Made by a program: the position numbers and the translations under genes. From NCBI GenBank assembly GCA_900074745.1, contig LT598468.1, positions 992,001 through 1,056,000 on the forward strand: DNA of 64,000 bases, in the 5' to 3' direction. This document shows positions 20,457-27,487 of the stretch, piece by piece (within the stretch, counting starts at the first letter, position 1; every line of letters starts with the position of its first letter). Below the pieces are notes generated by a model, which ran no database searches, was not told where the DNA came from, and was given only the letters and a program-made list of their open reading frames with translations. This stretch comes from Lachancea mirantina. Taxonomy: Eukaryota > Ascomycota > Saccharomycetes > Saccharomycetales > Saccharomycetaceae.

Positions 20457-22100
20457 TTAGGACTTCCAGCTCGGCTTAATATCGCGGACGTAATATGCAT
20501 ATTCTCTTATCCTGTTCGATAGACTCGAGTTACTGCCATGTTCATTGGAACCTCTGTGGAAGAACAGCCTGAATATGCTTTCTTTAGCATCATGCCCATT
20601 GACGTTTATGCTCAAATCCAGCACACCCACGCTTCTCTGAAAATACCATTTGTTAACCACATTGTCCTTTCTGCTTCTCCATGCTAACTCAGTCGGGAAT
20701 TTTTTGAACATTAAATTGAAGATAATGTCTGAAATGCCGAGGGAGCCTTTCAGATGCGGCAGTACAGCAAATTTGTCAAGATACGGGAAGGGAAAATCCT
20801 GCGGACCCTCAAAAGTTAAGATGGCTATGCCCTCATAATCGCCAATCACAATAATGGAAGCGATTCTTCCATTTATTCTTTCCAAGTAATGACAGAGATC
20901 TAGCTCGCGCCCAAAACTATCATCGATTATACGTTTGACCTTGCTAAGATCCAGCTGTTCCGATTCCGGTACAGGTGTAACATTTCCTTGGTCCAGTTTC
21001 TTCGGGAACCCAACGCAATTCCCAGAATTCAGTGATTTATAGTCAAAAGTCTTGATGTTAACGCCCTTTTTAAGCATAGTCGTTACCAATGCTGCATCAA
21101 CAGACTTGGTTTCAGTATCGTCGCTTATTGGTAGTTCATACCAAGAACAATCACTTCTAGCTTCTTTTTTGAATCGTGGTAGTGATGACGATATCAAAGA
21201 GCGATCTGTTAATACGTTGTAGAGAATTGGATTTTTCGATCCGAGTGCCGACGCAGCTTGGGGTGTAGTCAAAAGTCCGGACGATGTAAACGGAAGAACC
21301 GACAGCACGGCGTTCATGACTTGCAAGTCTTCGAGATGGTCTCGCATTTGTGCCTGAGTCTTCAGCAGGTCATCGCGATTGAAAACTGCATCAATTTGCT
21401 GACCAAAATTCTGCCATTCGGGATCAAACTGCCCGTCAACAGCCACGAGAGTCTTTTGCAAGGACGCCTTAAGGCTGTCAAACTCTTGGGACAAATTGAT
21501 GAAAACATGGGAATTTTGTTGTCGCTCACCTGATGGAATCCCACCATGTTCATTCAAAATAACGAATTTTTCAATATGACAATTAGCGTTTTGGACTAAT
21601 TGCACCATGAAATCGGACAAACTGTTAGTAATGACTCTTTTACACGTCACTTCATCGAAATAAATTGGATGTACAATGGGTACAATTCCTTTAAGATTTT
21701 GCCAAGAAAACGCAGCACGAAATTGACCACCCGCCATTTTTACCAGAGGATCAGATACACGCATTGGCGACAGCCCGACTTTGTGAAGCGCATAATCCAA
21801 TTTTTCTACAATTTTCAAAGGACTGGTTCGGGGATGCAATACAAAAATTGGATTAACACCTAACAATTTCAAACGGCCGACTACGTGAGAAAACCTCTCA
21901 ATCCGATTCTGACCGTCGCCCCAAACATCACGGACCAATATCAAACAATGGTTTGTGGTATCATTTTGACCGTATTTTTTCATATAATCTTTCGCTTCAC
22001 GTTTGGTCGCCGTTGAGTTTAAAACTGCCAAAATAAGCTGTTTGTTCACCAAATTCGGCTGCCGGTAACCCAATTGGATTAAATGGCGTGTCCAGGACAT
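20457..22100 (-). CDS. ARG2: ARG2, mitochondrial N-acetylglutamate synthase
   Basis: 547 residues (S. cerevisiae Arg2, 574), catalysing acetyl-CoA plus glutamate to N-acetylglutamate, the first step of arginine synthesis. It has the fungal NAGS layout: a diverged amino-acid-kinase-like region (about 50-330), then a GNAT acetyltransferase region with IASIIVIGDYEGIAIL, LDKFAVLPHLKGSLGISDIIF and WRSRKDNVVNKWYFQRSVG. The N-terminus is basic (MSWTRHLIQLGYRQ) and fits mitochondrial import. Its alignment with the S. cerevisiae start (QPN..LILAVLNSTATKREAKDYM) supports ATG 22100. It ends DIKPSWKS. It is divergent from PSF2 across 214 bp, the YJL071W-YJL072C arrangement. Two facing Gcn4 sites lie just upstream. 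Confidence 0.95.
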   Translation of the reverse strand: MSWTRHLIQLGYRQPNLVNKQLILAVLNSTATKREAKDYMKKYGQNDTTNHCLILVRDVWGDGQNRIERFSHVVGRLKLLGVNPIFVLHPRTSPLKIVEKLDYALHKVGLSPMRVSDPLVKMAGGQFRAAFSWQNLKGIVPIVHPIYFDEVTCKRVITNSLSDFMVQLVQNANCHIEKFVILNEHGGIPSGERQQNSHVFINLSQEFDSLKASLQKTLVAVDGQFDPEWQNFGQQIDAVFNRDDLLKTQAQMRDHLEDLQVMNAVLSVLPFTSSGLLTTPQAASALGSKNPILYNVLTDRSLISSSLPRFKKEARSDCSWYELPISDDTETKSVDAALVTTMLKKGVNIKTFDYKSLNSGNCVGFPKKLDQGNVTPVPESEQLDLSKVKRIIDDSFGRELDLCHYLERINGRIASIIVIGDYEGIAILTFEGPQDFPFPYLDKFAVLPHLKGSLGISDIIFNLMFKKFPTELAWRSRKDNVVNKWYFQRSVGVLDLSINVNGHDAKESIFRLFFHRGSNEHGSNSSLSNRIREYAYYVRDIKPSWKS

Positions 22101-22114
22101 ATTACAAGAGTTCT

Positions 22115-22130
22115 TGACTCATTTGAGTCA
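22115..22130. promoter_or_regulatory. Inverted pair of Gcn4 sites upstream of ARG2
   Basis: TGACTCA at 22115-22121 and TGAGTCA at 22124-22130 form a dyad separated by 2 bp. Both are consensus Gcn4 (general amino acid control) sites. The nearer is only 15 bp from the ARG2 start codon, unusually close for an activator site. They may also serve PSF2 on the other strand, about 185 bp away. Confidence 0.75.
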
Positions 22131-22314
22131 CCTATTGACGAACAGTTGTGGTGATAATTTGGTCAAAGTTCGGTTTCATCCGATGATTAATTTCAAGATT
22201 TCATGATGACGGAAAAATTAAACCAAGTCATCTCTAACTTAATTCTATAAGAAAAGTGAACATCTCCCTAAGGAAATCCAGCTTGACGCCCATACTAGTT
22301 TCGATCAGCGGTCA

Positions 22315-22938
22315 ATGTCACTTCCGAAAACCCTACAGCAGACTTTTAGCCCCGAAGAGATCCAATTCATAGTGGAAAATGAACCGATTCGGATTTTCCC
22401 ACGTATAACGGTAAGATCGACAGTGCGACAGCGCCGCCAGCGAAGTTCACAGCAACAAATGCGTTGGAGATTAGTTACTGCCGAAGAGACGCCGTTGAAC
22501 AATATGGTTGCTACGCAAACGACAGAAGTGGCACTTTGGTTGGCACTGCTTTTGAAACAACAAGGTAAATGTTCAATAGTTCCACCAGTTTGGTTAACGC
22601 TGAAACAGTTGCAAATGTATATTGATTACGAGTTAAAGAACCCGGGCAGGTTTAGTGATTTGCCTATGAGTTGGCTTGTGGTGGCACAATTGCTGTTTAA
22701 TAGAGCAGCTGACGATTTGCAAGACCCGGTACATTTGCTAAGAGGCAAGATTCAAGATTTGCGAGAAATACGACAAGGTAAAATTTTCCAAGGTTTAAAG
22801 CAGCTTAATGAGTCTCATTTGCAATTAGACAATCTGAGTATTCTGGAAATCAACGAGTTGCGGCCATTTGTCCTAGGGGTTATGAATAAATTGAAAGATT
22901 TGCATGCGAGTGTGGCGGATGAAGAAGAGGGAGCATGA
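22315..22938 (+). CDS. PSF2: PSF2, GINS complex subunit
   Basis: 207 residues with ATG start, near the usual Psf2 size. Recognisable blocks are LPKTLQQTFSPEEIQFIVENEPIRIFPRI at the N-terminus, VPPVWLTLKQL in the middle and DDLQDPVHLLRGKIQDLREIRQGKIFQGL in the helical part. GINS (Sld5, Psf1-3) joins Cdc45 and Mcm2-7 in the CMG replicative helicase and is essential. It lies between ARG2 and SLU7; the SLU7 side is a junction between two ancestral blocks (YJL/YBR-type to YDR/YER-type). Confidence 0.95.
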   Translation: MSLPKTLQQTFSPEEIQFIVENEPIRIFPRITVRSTVRQRRQRSSQQQMRWRLVTAEETPLNNMVATQTTEVALWLALLLKQQGKCSIVPPVWLTLKQLQMYIDYELKNPGRFSDLPMSWLVVAQLLFNRAADDLQDPVHLLRGKIQDLREIRQGKIFQGLKQLNESHLQLDNLSILEINELRPFVLGVMNKLKDLHASVADEEEGA

Positions 22939-23469
22939 ACGCAACTAGTTCGTTTTTTTGGATTTTGTTCTTTCCATCCAAAAGTCTCTGAAGCTCATCT
23001 GGAATACTCGTAGGAGTAGGGACGGTCAGAAATTCGTCAGAATATAAGAGAATGGTGCTTTCGACTTATTTTCCGGCGATTTGCGGTGCTTGCTTTATGT
23101 CGCACACCAGTAGTATTCCTCAACTGAGCACGCCTCGGGCAGTTGCATAACGCACTCTGTCTTTCTGTCTATGAGGAATCTATTACTACCGGAAACTATT
23201 ACTACCGGAACCTTTTACCTTGAGGCGGGCAGGAGTCCAGCAGCGATGACCGCTTAAGATAAAGCAATCAGTGATTAAATGCTTACAAGGCTCCCACTTT
23301 AGCTGCTTTCCGGCTCGCATCATCTTTCATCAGCGTTAGATCGTTCGTCACGAAACAGTTGCTAGAAGTTCCAATCAAGAAACCCACCTTTGTCAAGCTC
23401 ATCTCGATCGTTAAACCAGGCATAAAGTGATCAAGTCAGAGCAGGGTCAGTGACACAAAACCTGTCGAG
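22939..23469. other. Intergenic PSF2-SLU7 with a short tandem repeat
   Basis: 531 bp without a gene. A 15-bp unit CTATTACTACCGGAA occurs twice in tandem at about 23180-23210. Nothing else was recognised. This gap is the boundary between two ancestral synteny blocks. Confidence 0.4.
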
Positions 23470-24525
23470 ATGAGCAGGAAACAGGCAAATGTGCATATTC
23501 CCCGGTTCATCCAGGAAAAACCGTGGTTTTTTGAGGATGGGAAGAACAATAATGAATCTGGGCGCGACGCAGGACAAGACGACTATTTGGCGCATCATCG
23601 AAGCCATAATACCCGCGATAATTACCTCAGCATTGAAAACAATGGAGAGGCTAAAGTGGGTCGCGGTATTAGGGATGAGTTTGTCAAGGTAGGAACTAAG
23701 AAGGGAATCCACGGTCCAAGACGTGCGCGACGTGCACAGCGCTGTGAAAATTGCGGTGAAAGTGGACACGACAGGCGAGATTGCTTAGAAGTTCCGCGTA
23801 GGGGTAAGACTGCGGTAAAACAAGTGGGGAAAGCCGCCTACTTACGACGTGGCGAGGAAAATTCCGACTGGGATTCGCAACGTGATCGCTGGTTTGGCTA
23901 TGACGGCGCAGATTTCAACCGCGTACTGAAACAGTGGACGTCGGCAAGACAGAGCGTGAAAGATCCGGATCCTAATGGGTTGCTACAGGGCGAGGATTTC
24001 TTGGATACCGACGAAGAGATCGAATTGGCCACACTGGGGCTCTACAAAAACGACGTAACGGGACTTCTAGACAACGACGACTCTTCCAACTTCCGTCTGA
24101 GAGCTTCGGCTCGTCTACGAGAGGATAAGGCCGCATACTTGAACGATTTATACTCTGAAGACACCAACTACGACCCGAAGTCACGTGTCTATAAGTCCGA
24201 TGCCGTCGGGGAGATCGATTCCGAGACCCAGATGTTCCACCGGCATTTGACAGGTGAATCTCTCAAACTGACTGAATTGAGTCGTTTCGCCCGCGAACAC
24301 ACTTTGCAAGCTGGTGTCACGGACAACGTCGAGAGCGATGCAAAGACTCGTCATGTACTCGTTGCTAACCCAACCAAGTACGAAATGATGATGAAGGAAA
24401 AGAAACAAACCGCAAGCGACGATAAATCCAATGGAGTTGTCAAGCCAACTGGCAGTGCCTGTAAACCCACTGGAACGCTATATTCCAAGCAAAAACAGCA
24501 GGAACTGGCCCAGAGGTATAAGTGA
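23470..24525 (+). CDS. SLU7: SLU7, second-step splicing factor
   Basis: 351 residues (S. cerevisiae 382), ATG start aligned with the conserved HIPRFIQEKPWFF. A CCHC zinc knuckle CENCGESGHDRRDC (residues about 97-110, spacing CX2CX4HX4C) is followed by the Slu7-specific region WDSQRDRWFGYDGADF and the long acidic-basic stretch with DTDEEIELATLGLY and AAYLNDL. Slu7 acts in 3' splice-site choice during the second transesterification, with Prp18. That is pertinent here because window genes have branch-to-acceptor distances of only 12-30 nt, and Slu7 matters most for long distances. SLU7-RRP1-SSS1 matches YDR088C-YDR086C. Confidence 0.94.
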   Translation: MSRKQANVHIPRFIQEKPWFFEDGKNNNESGRDAGQDDYLAHHRSHNTRDNYLSIENNGEAKVGRGIRDEFVKVGTKKGIHGPRRARRAQRCENCGESGHDRRDCLEVPRRGKTAVKQVGKAAYLRRGEENSDWDSQRDRWFGYDGADFNRVLKQWTSARQSVKDPDPNGLLQGEDFLDTDEEIELATLGLYKNDVTGLLDNDDSSNFRLRASARLREDKAAYLNDLYSEDTNYDPKSRVYKSDAVGEIDSETQMFHRHLTGESLKLTELSRFAREHTLQAGVTDNVESDAKTRHVLVANPTKYEMMMKEKKQTASDDKSNGVVKPTGSACKPTGTLYSKQKQQELAQRYK

Positions 24526-24573
24526 AAAAAGATATATCACTTAATACGGAATACTCTCGCCTCATCTGAAAAG

Positions 24574-24600
24574 TGAAAAAAATTTGAGGCATGCGATGAG
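24574..24600 (+). promoter_or_regulatory. RRPE and PAC elements upstream of RRP1
   Basis: TGAAAAAAATTT (RRPE-like, Stb3 target) at 24574-24585 and GCGATGAG (PAC, Pbf1/Pbf2 target) at 24593-24600, about 64-90 bp before the RRP1 ATG. The pair in this order and spacing is the hallmark of ribosome-biogenesis promoters in yeasts. Confidence 0.8.
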
Positions 24601-24663
24601 CTAGAGGCCTGAAAGCATCGCGAGCGATAATCGAGTCATTATACGCTTATAGAACGTCCGGAG

Positions 24664-25515
24664 ATGGAATCGTCGGCTTTGGTGAAACAACTGGCATCAA
24701 ACTCGCGTGTGGTGCGAGAAGAAGCGTTCGAATCGCTGCGCAAGTACCTTGCGACTCGGCAGTTCAAAGAGGGCAAACAGTTGCAATTCGATAAATTGTG
24801 GAAAGGACTGTATTTCTCGATGTGGTTCAGTGACCGTCCGCGGCCGCAGCAGCGGCTCGCGGACTCTTTGGCGGAGTTGCACTTGCTTTATTTCAGTCCT
24901 GCGGACAACAGAGCAGGTCACAAAGCTGCGCTCACTGGCAACGACGCGGCGTTTATCAAGTTCTCCAAGGCGTTCTGGAGGATTATATGCCTAGAGTGGT
25001 ACGGTATCGACCACCACCGGCTCGACAAGTACCTTTTGCTCGTGAGACGGGTGTTGAACGCGCAGCTGCGGTACTTGCAAAGCCGCGAATGGCAACCGGA
25101 ACTCGTCACCACCTACATATTCGCGGTGCTCCGTAAACTGCCCCTCAGTGGGAGTAAGAAGGTCTACAATGGTATCCCATTCCACATTATAGATATCCTT
25201 TTGGACGAGTGGGAGAAGTTGGTGTTCAATGAGGACGACCTGTATGAGGGTGAGGACAACGACGACGAGCAGAACAGTGTTCGCAAGCAGGAGCTGATCG
25301 CTGCCACGCCGTTGAACGAATTCCTGGATATTTTCCAAGATCTCAGTTCTAATACCAACAACATCAAAGTGCTCAGAGACAAGATCAAAGAAGACATTTT
25401 TGGCGACGCGAGACTCAAGGAGTGGGGAGTGGGGCCCAGTGCCCTGCGCGAGTGTGGCGAGGACGACAACGACGACGAAGACGAAGACGACGAAGATGAG
25501 TGGAACGGCTTCTAA
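24664..25515 (+). CDS. RRP1: RRP1, 60S ribosome biogenesis protein
   Basis: 283 residues (S. cerevisiae 278), ATG start. It belongs to the Nop52 family: VKQLASNSRVVREEAFESLRKYL, FDKLWKGLYFSMWFSDRPRPQQ, FWRIICLEWYGIDHHRLDKYLLLVRRVL and GIPFHIIDILLDEWEKL. The C-terminus is a strong acidic tail (residues 263-280, mostly D and E). Rrp1 is nucleolar and is needed for 27S pre-rRNA processing. Transcription is probably co-regulated with other rRNA-processing genes through the RRPE/PAC elements upstream. GC content and codon bias are higher from here to BUR6 and the SSS carrier than in RIF1 or BEM2. Confidence 0.94.
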   Translation: MESSALVKQLASNSRVVREEAFESLRKYLATRQFKEGKQLQFDKLWKGLYFSMWFSDRPRPQQRLADSLAELHLLYFSPADNRAGHKAALTGNDAAFIKFSKAFWRIICLEWYGIDHHRLDKYLLLVRRVLNAQLRYLQSREWQPELVTTYIFAVLRKLPLSGSKKVYNGIPFHIIDILLDEWEKLVFNEDDLYEGEDNDDEQNSVRKQELIAATPLNEFLDIFQDLSSNTNNIKVLRDKIKEDIFGDARLKEWGVGPSALRECGEDDNDDEDEDDEDEWNGF

Positions 25516-25722
25516 GCACCCGGACACCACCACCACGGCTCAGTTCAGTCTCTTTCTACGAAACGCCTTAGGTTACCCGGACCTGGTCTCTTTCCACGAG
25601 CCCTATTTTCGAACACGACTACTGTAATCTACCGGGAACTGAAAAGTTTTCAAGATCACTACCGTGAACACAAGGCTTCTGCTGTCCGCGTATCGCACAC
25701 CCAAGACAAGAATTTAGACGCA

Positions 25723-25935
25723 ATGGCCAAGGGAAACACGCAGATCGAGAGGATCACAGAGGCGCCCGTCGAGTTCGTGAAAGAGGGCGCTGCTTTCGTG
25801 CAGAAATGTAAAAAACCCAACACCAAAGAGTTTTCGAAGATTGTCCGTGCCGTGGGCATTGGGTTCTTGGCGGTGGGTATCATTGGCTACGCGATCAAGT
25901 TGGTGCACATTCCTATCAGATACCTGATCGTTTGA
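25723..25935 (+). CDS. SSS1: SSS1, Sec61 gamma subunit
   Basis: 70 residues, a tail-anchored SecE/Sec61-gamma protein. Signature APVEFVKEGAAFVQKCKKPNTKEFSKIV is followed by a single membrane span (AVGIGFLAVGIIGYAIKLVHIP) and a short lumenal end IRYLIV. It is shorter than S. cerevisiae Sss1 (80) only in the variable N-terminal tail. It is an essential clamp of the ER protein-conducting channel, present in both the Sec61 and Ssh1 complexes. It follows RRP1 as in YDR086C-YDR087C. Confidence 0.95.
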   Translation: MAKGNTQIERITEAPVEFVKEGAAFVQKCKKPNTKEFSKIVRAVGIGFLAVGIIGYAIKLVHIPIRYLIV

Positions 25936-26360
25936 TGGGGGTGCAAGAAACACTGAGCGCGCGCGAAAGTGCGTGAGAGTCAATGGACCCCTGGTGGTTC
26001 CGGAAGGTAGACGACGCGCTTTTGTGACTCTGAGAGTACGATCTGAGCGTGCCGGTGACACATATCGAACCCCGTTGTGTAGTAATACTAAGAAGTGTGT
26101 AGGTCAACGCGAGGTTTTAGCACTTGAGACGGTTTACTTGGAGTCGTTTCGTGGAGAGGGAAAAACGTGACGCGTGCGCATCTAGGCACTACGTACGGAA
26201 CCGTACGTAGTGCCTAGAAAAGAAAAAGAAAACAGACGGCGACGGCGTATATAAGAGAGGAAAACAGAGCGATGGGGCAGGGCGCTGCCGCGGGCGCTAA
26301 GGACGACAAAGGCGCGCGGATCGAAACACTGTGAAGGTCATTTGGATTGTTAGTTCAAAC
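25936..26360. other. Intergenic SSS1-BUR6 carrying a 38-bp perfect palindrome
   Basis: 425 bp without a gene. The main feature is the inverted repeat at 26181-26218 (listed separately). A TATA-like GTATATAAG follows at about 26246-26254 and could be the BUR6 TATA element. Confidence 0.5.
26181..26218. repeat. Perfect inverted repeat, 18-bp arms, 2-nt centre
   Basis: The left arm TCTAGGCACTACGTACGG (26181-26198) and its exact reverse complement (26201-26218) are separated by AA. It sits about 143 bp before the BUR6 ATG and about 28 bp before a TATA-like element. A looser single copy of the arm core, TAGGC(T)ACTACGTA, occurs at 26776-26789 beyond BUR6. Confidence 0.97.
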
Positions 26361-26678
26361 ATGAGCGACGAGAACAGCAGTGAGGTATTCACGCGGATCA
26401 AGACCCATTTTCCGCCTGCCAAAATCAAGAAAATCATGCAGACTGACGAGGATATCGGAAAAGTGTCACAGGCGACGCCCGTGATTACGGGCCGGTCGCT
26501 GGAGTTTTTCATTGCCATGCTTGTGAGCCGTAGCGGCCTTGTTGCCAAAGAGATGGGGTGTAAACGCATCAGCGGTGACGTGATGAAGAAGACGATAATG
26601 ACGGACGAGAAGTTTGATTTTTTGCGGGAGATGATGTGCGGGAACGGTGCAGAGAAGAAATCGGACTCTGAGGAGTGA
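26361..26678 (+). CDS. BUR6: BUR6, NC2-alpha transcription regulator
   Basis: 105 residues from ATG 26361 (the open frame starts at a GTG ten codons earlier, not used). Histone-fold signature VFTRIKTHFPPAKIKKIMQTDEDIGKVSQATPVI, then GRSLEFFIAMLV and KKTIMTDEKFDFLREMM. S. cerevisiae Bur6 has 142 residues with a longer unconserved N-terminus. It pairs with Ncb2 to form NC2, which binds TBP on DNA and represses or activates class II promoters. In S. cerevisiae it is YER159C beside the AFR1 sister gene YER158C. Here it lies inside the YDR088C-YDR075W-type block, part of the evidence for unduplicated gene order. Confidence 0.93.
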   Translation: MSDENSSEVFTRIKTHFPPAKIKKIMQTDEDIGKVSQATPVITGRSLEFFIAMLVSRSGLVAKEMGCKRISGDVMKKTIMTDEKFDFLREMMCGNGAEKKSDSEE

Positions 26679-26989
26679 ACGGGTGGGTGCAAACCGCGCC
26701 ACTGCTGGTTCAGGGGCGGGACACGAGTGTCTGTGGGTGTGGGGTCGCGTAACTATATTTTTTGTTCCCGGTAGATAGGCTACTACGTAGATTCAAGAGA
26801 TGTGACATAGAACGACAACAGCGAGATTTCGACGTGCGAGAGCCGGTGTTCAATTTGCGGAGATCGTGACAACCATTATGGCTGGCAGTTAAGGCTCAGT
26901 TCAAGTGTCGATTTACATCCCGTTAATGACGATGAGTAAATATCGAGTACTGACGTACCTAGTGATGAGGCACGGAGGTTAGCTTGTGA

Positions 26990-27011
26990 GTTACTCATGA
27001 GTATTCGTATA
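26990..27011 (+). repeat. Dyad element, copy A
   Basis: The 12-bp palindrome TACTCATGAGTA is followed by TTCGTATA. The same arrangement, with 2 extra bases in the centre and one mismatch, occurs inverted at 46941-46964. About 21 of 22 bases match. Confidence 0.75.
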
Positions 27012-27077
27012 GAGGCATTACCCGCTAAGCGGGTGGTGAAGTTCTCTTCTTAAGCGATATTCGCTCGGCGCCTCTAT
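27009..27077. other. Cloverleaf-like inverted-repeat cluster
   Basis: An 8-bp closing stem ATAGAGGC (27009-27016) with GCCTCTAT (27070-27077) encloses three hairpins: ACCCGC/GCGGGT with loop TAA (27020-27034), GAAG/CTTC (27038-27049) and AGCGA/TCGCT with loop TAT (27053-27065). It has four-way-junction shape but 3-nt loops and no A or B box, so it is not a tRNA. Whether it is transcribed is unknown. Confidence 0.6.
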
Positions 27078-27487
27078 CTGCATGTACTAAAGCCTCGTAC
27101 GTGTAAGGGTCTTTTGAACCCAGAAACTGCCGTTCTCAGAAGGCGACTGTTCTACAATGTGAATGCAAACGCATCCCGCTAAGACCACCCCACCGGCAGA
27201 AGAAAGGCCAGCGGCTCGAAAACCCAAACCGTTCGAGAACGGCGCCAGTAGAAACGGTTGATTCGAGCAATAAAAGAAAGAAAGAGTACCGCAAGAAAAC
27301 CTTTTCGTCTCTGTTGTGAACTCTCTTTGTTTGTTTTCTGCTGGAACCTCGATCTTTGAGCTTTTGTTTGTCAGGAACGTCCCATTTGGATCACTAACAA
27401 GTTCTTCTCCTGTTTGGTTTCCGTCGCACTGCTCTGATTTGGTGTGAAAAACAAGCTGAAAAACAAACCTCTCACGTAACTCGAAAA

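Larger units (their letters stand above)
26679..27487. other. Intergenic BUR6-SSS carrier with dyad element and multi-hairpin fold
   Basis: 809 bp without a convincing gene. It holds a half-copy of the BUR6 palindrome arm (26776-26789), TTACTCAT-type motifs in both orientations (26932-26939, 26991-26998), a dyad element (26990-27011) and a cloverleaf-like set of inverted repeats (27009-27077). A 138-codon frame on the minus strand (27087-27503) runs over the start of the downstream gene and has no recognisable product. Confidence 0.5.

Noticed and set aside
24991-25536. 181-codon frame antisense to RRP1
   Set aside because: A shadow of RRP1; the Val-rich stretch mirrors the acidic tail codons.
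27009-27077. Possible tRNA gene from the cloverleaf shape
   Set aside because: Two loops are 3 nt, no GGTTCGA-type B box, no anticodon-sized loop. Kept only as a structured element.
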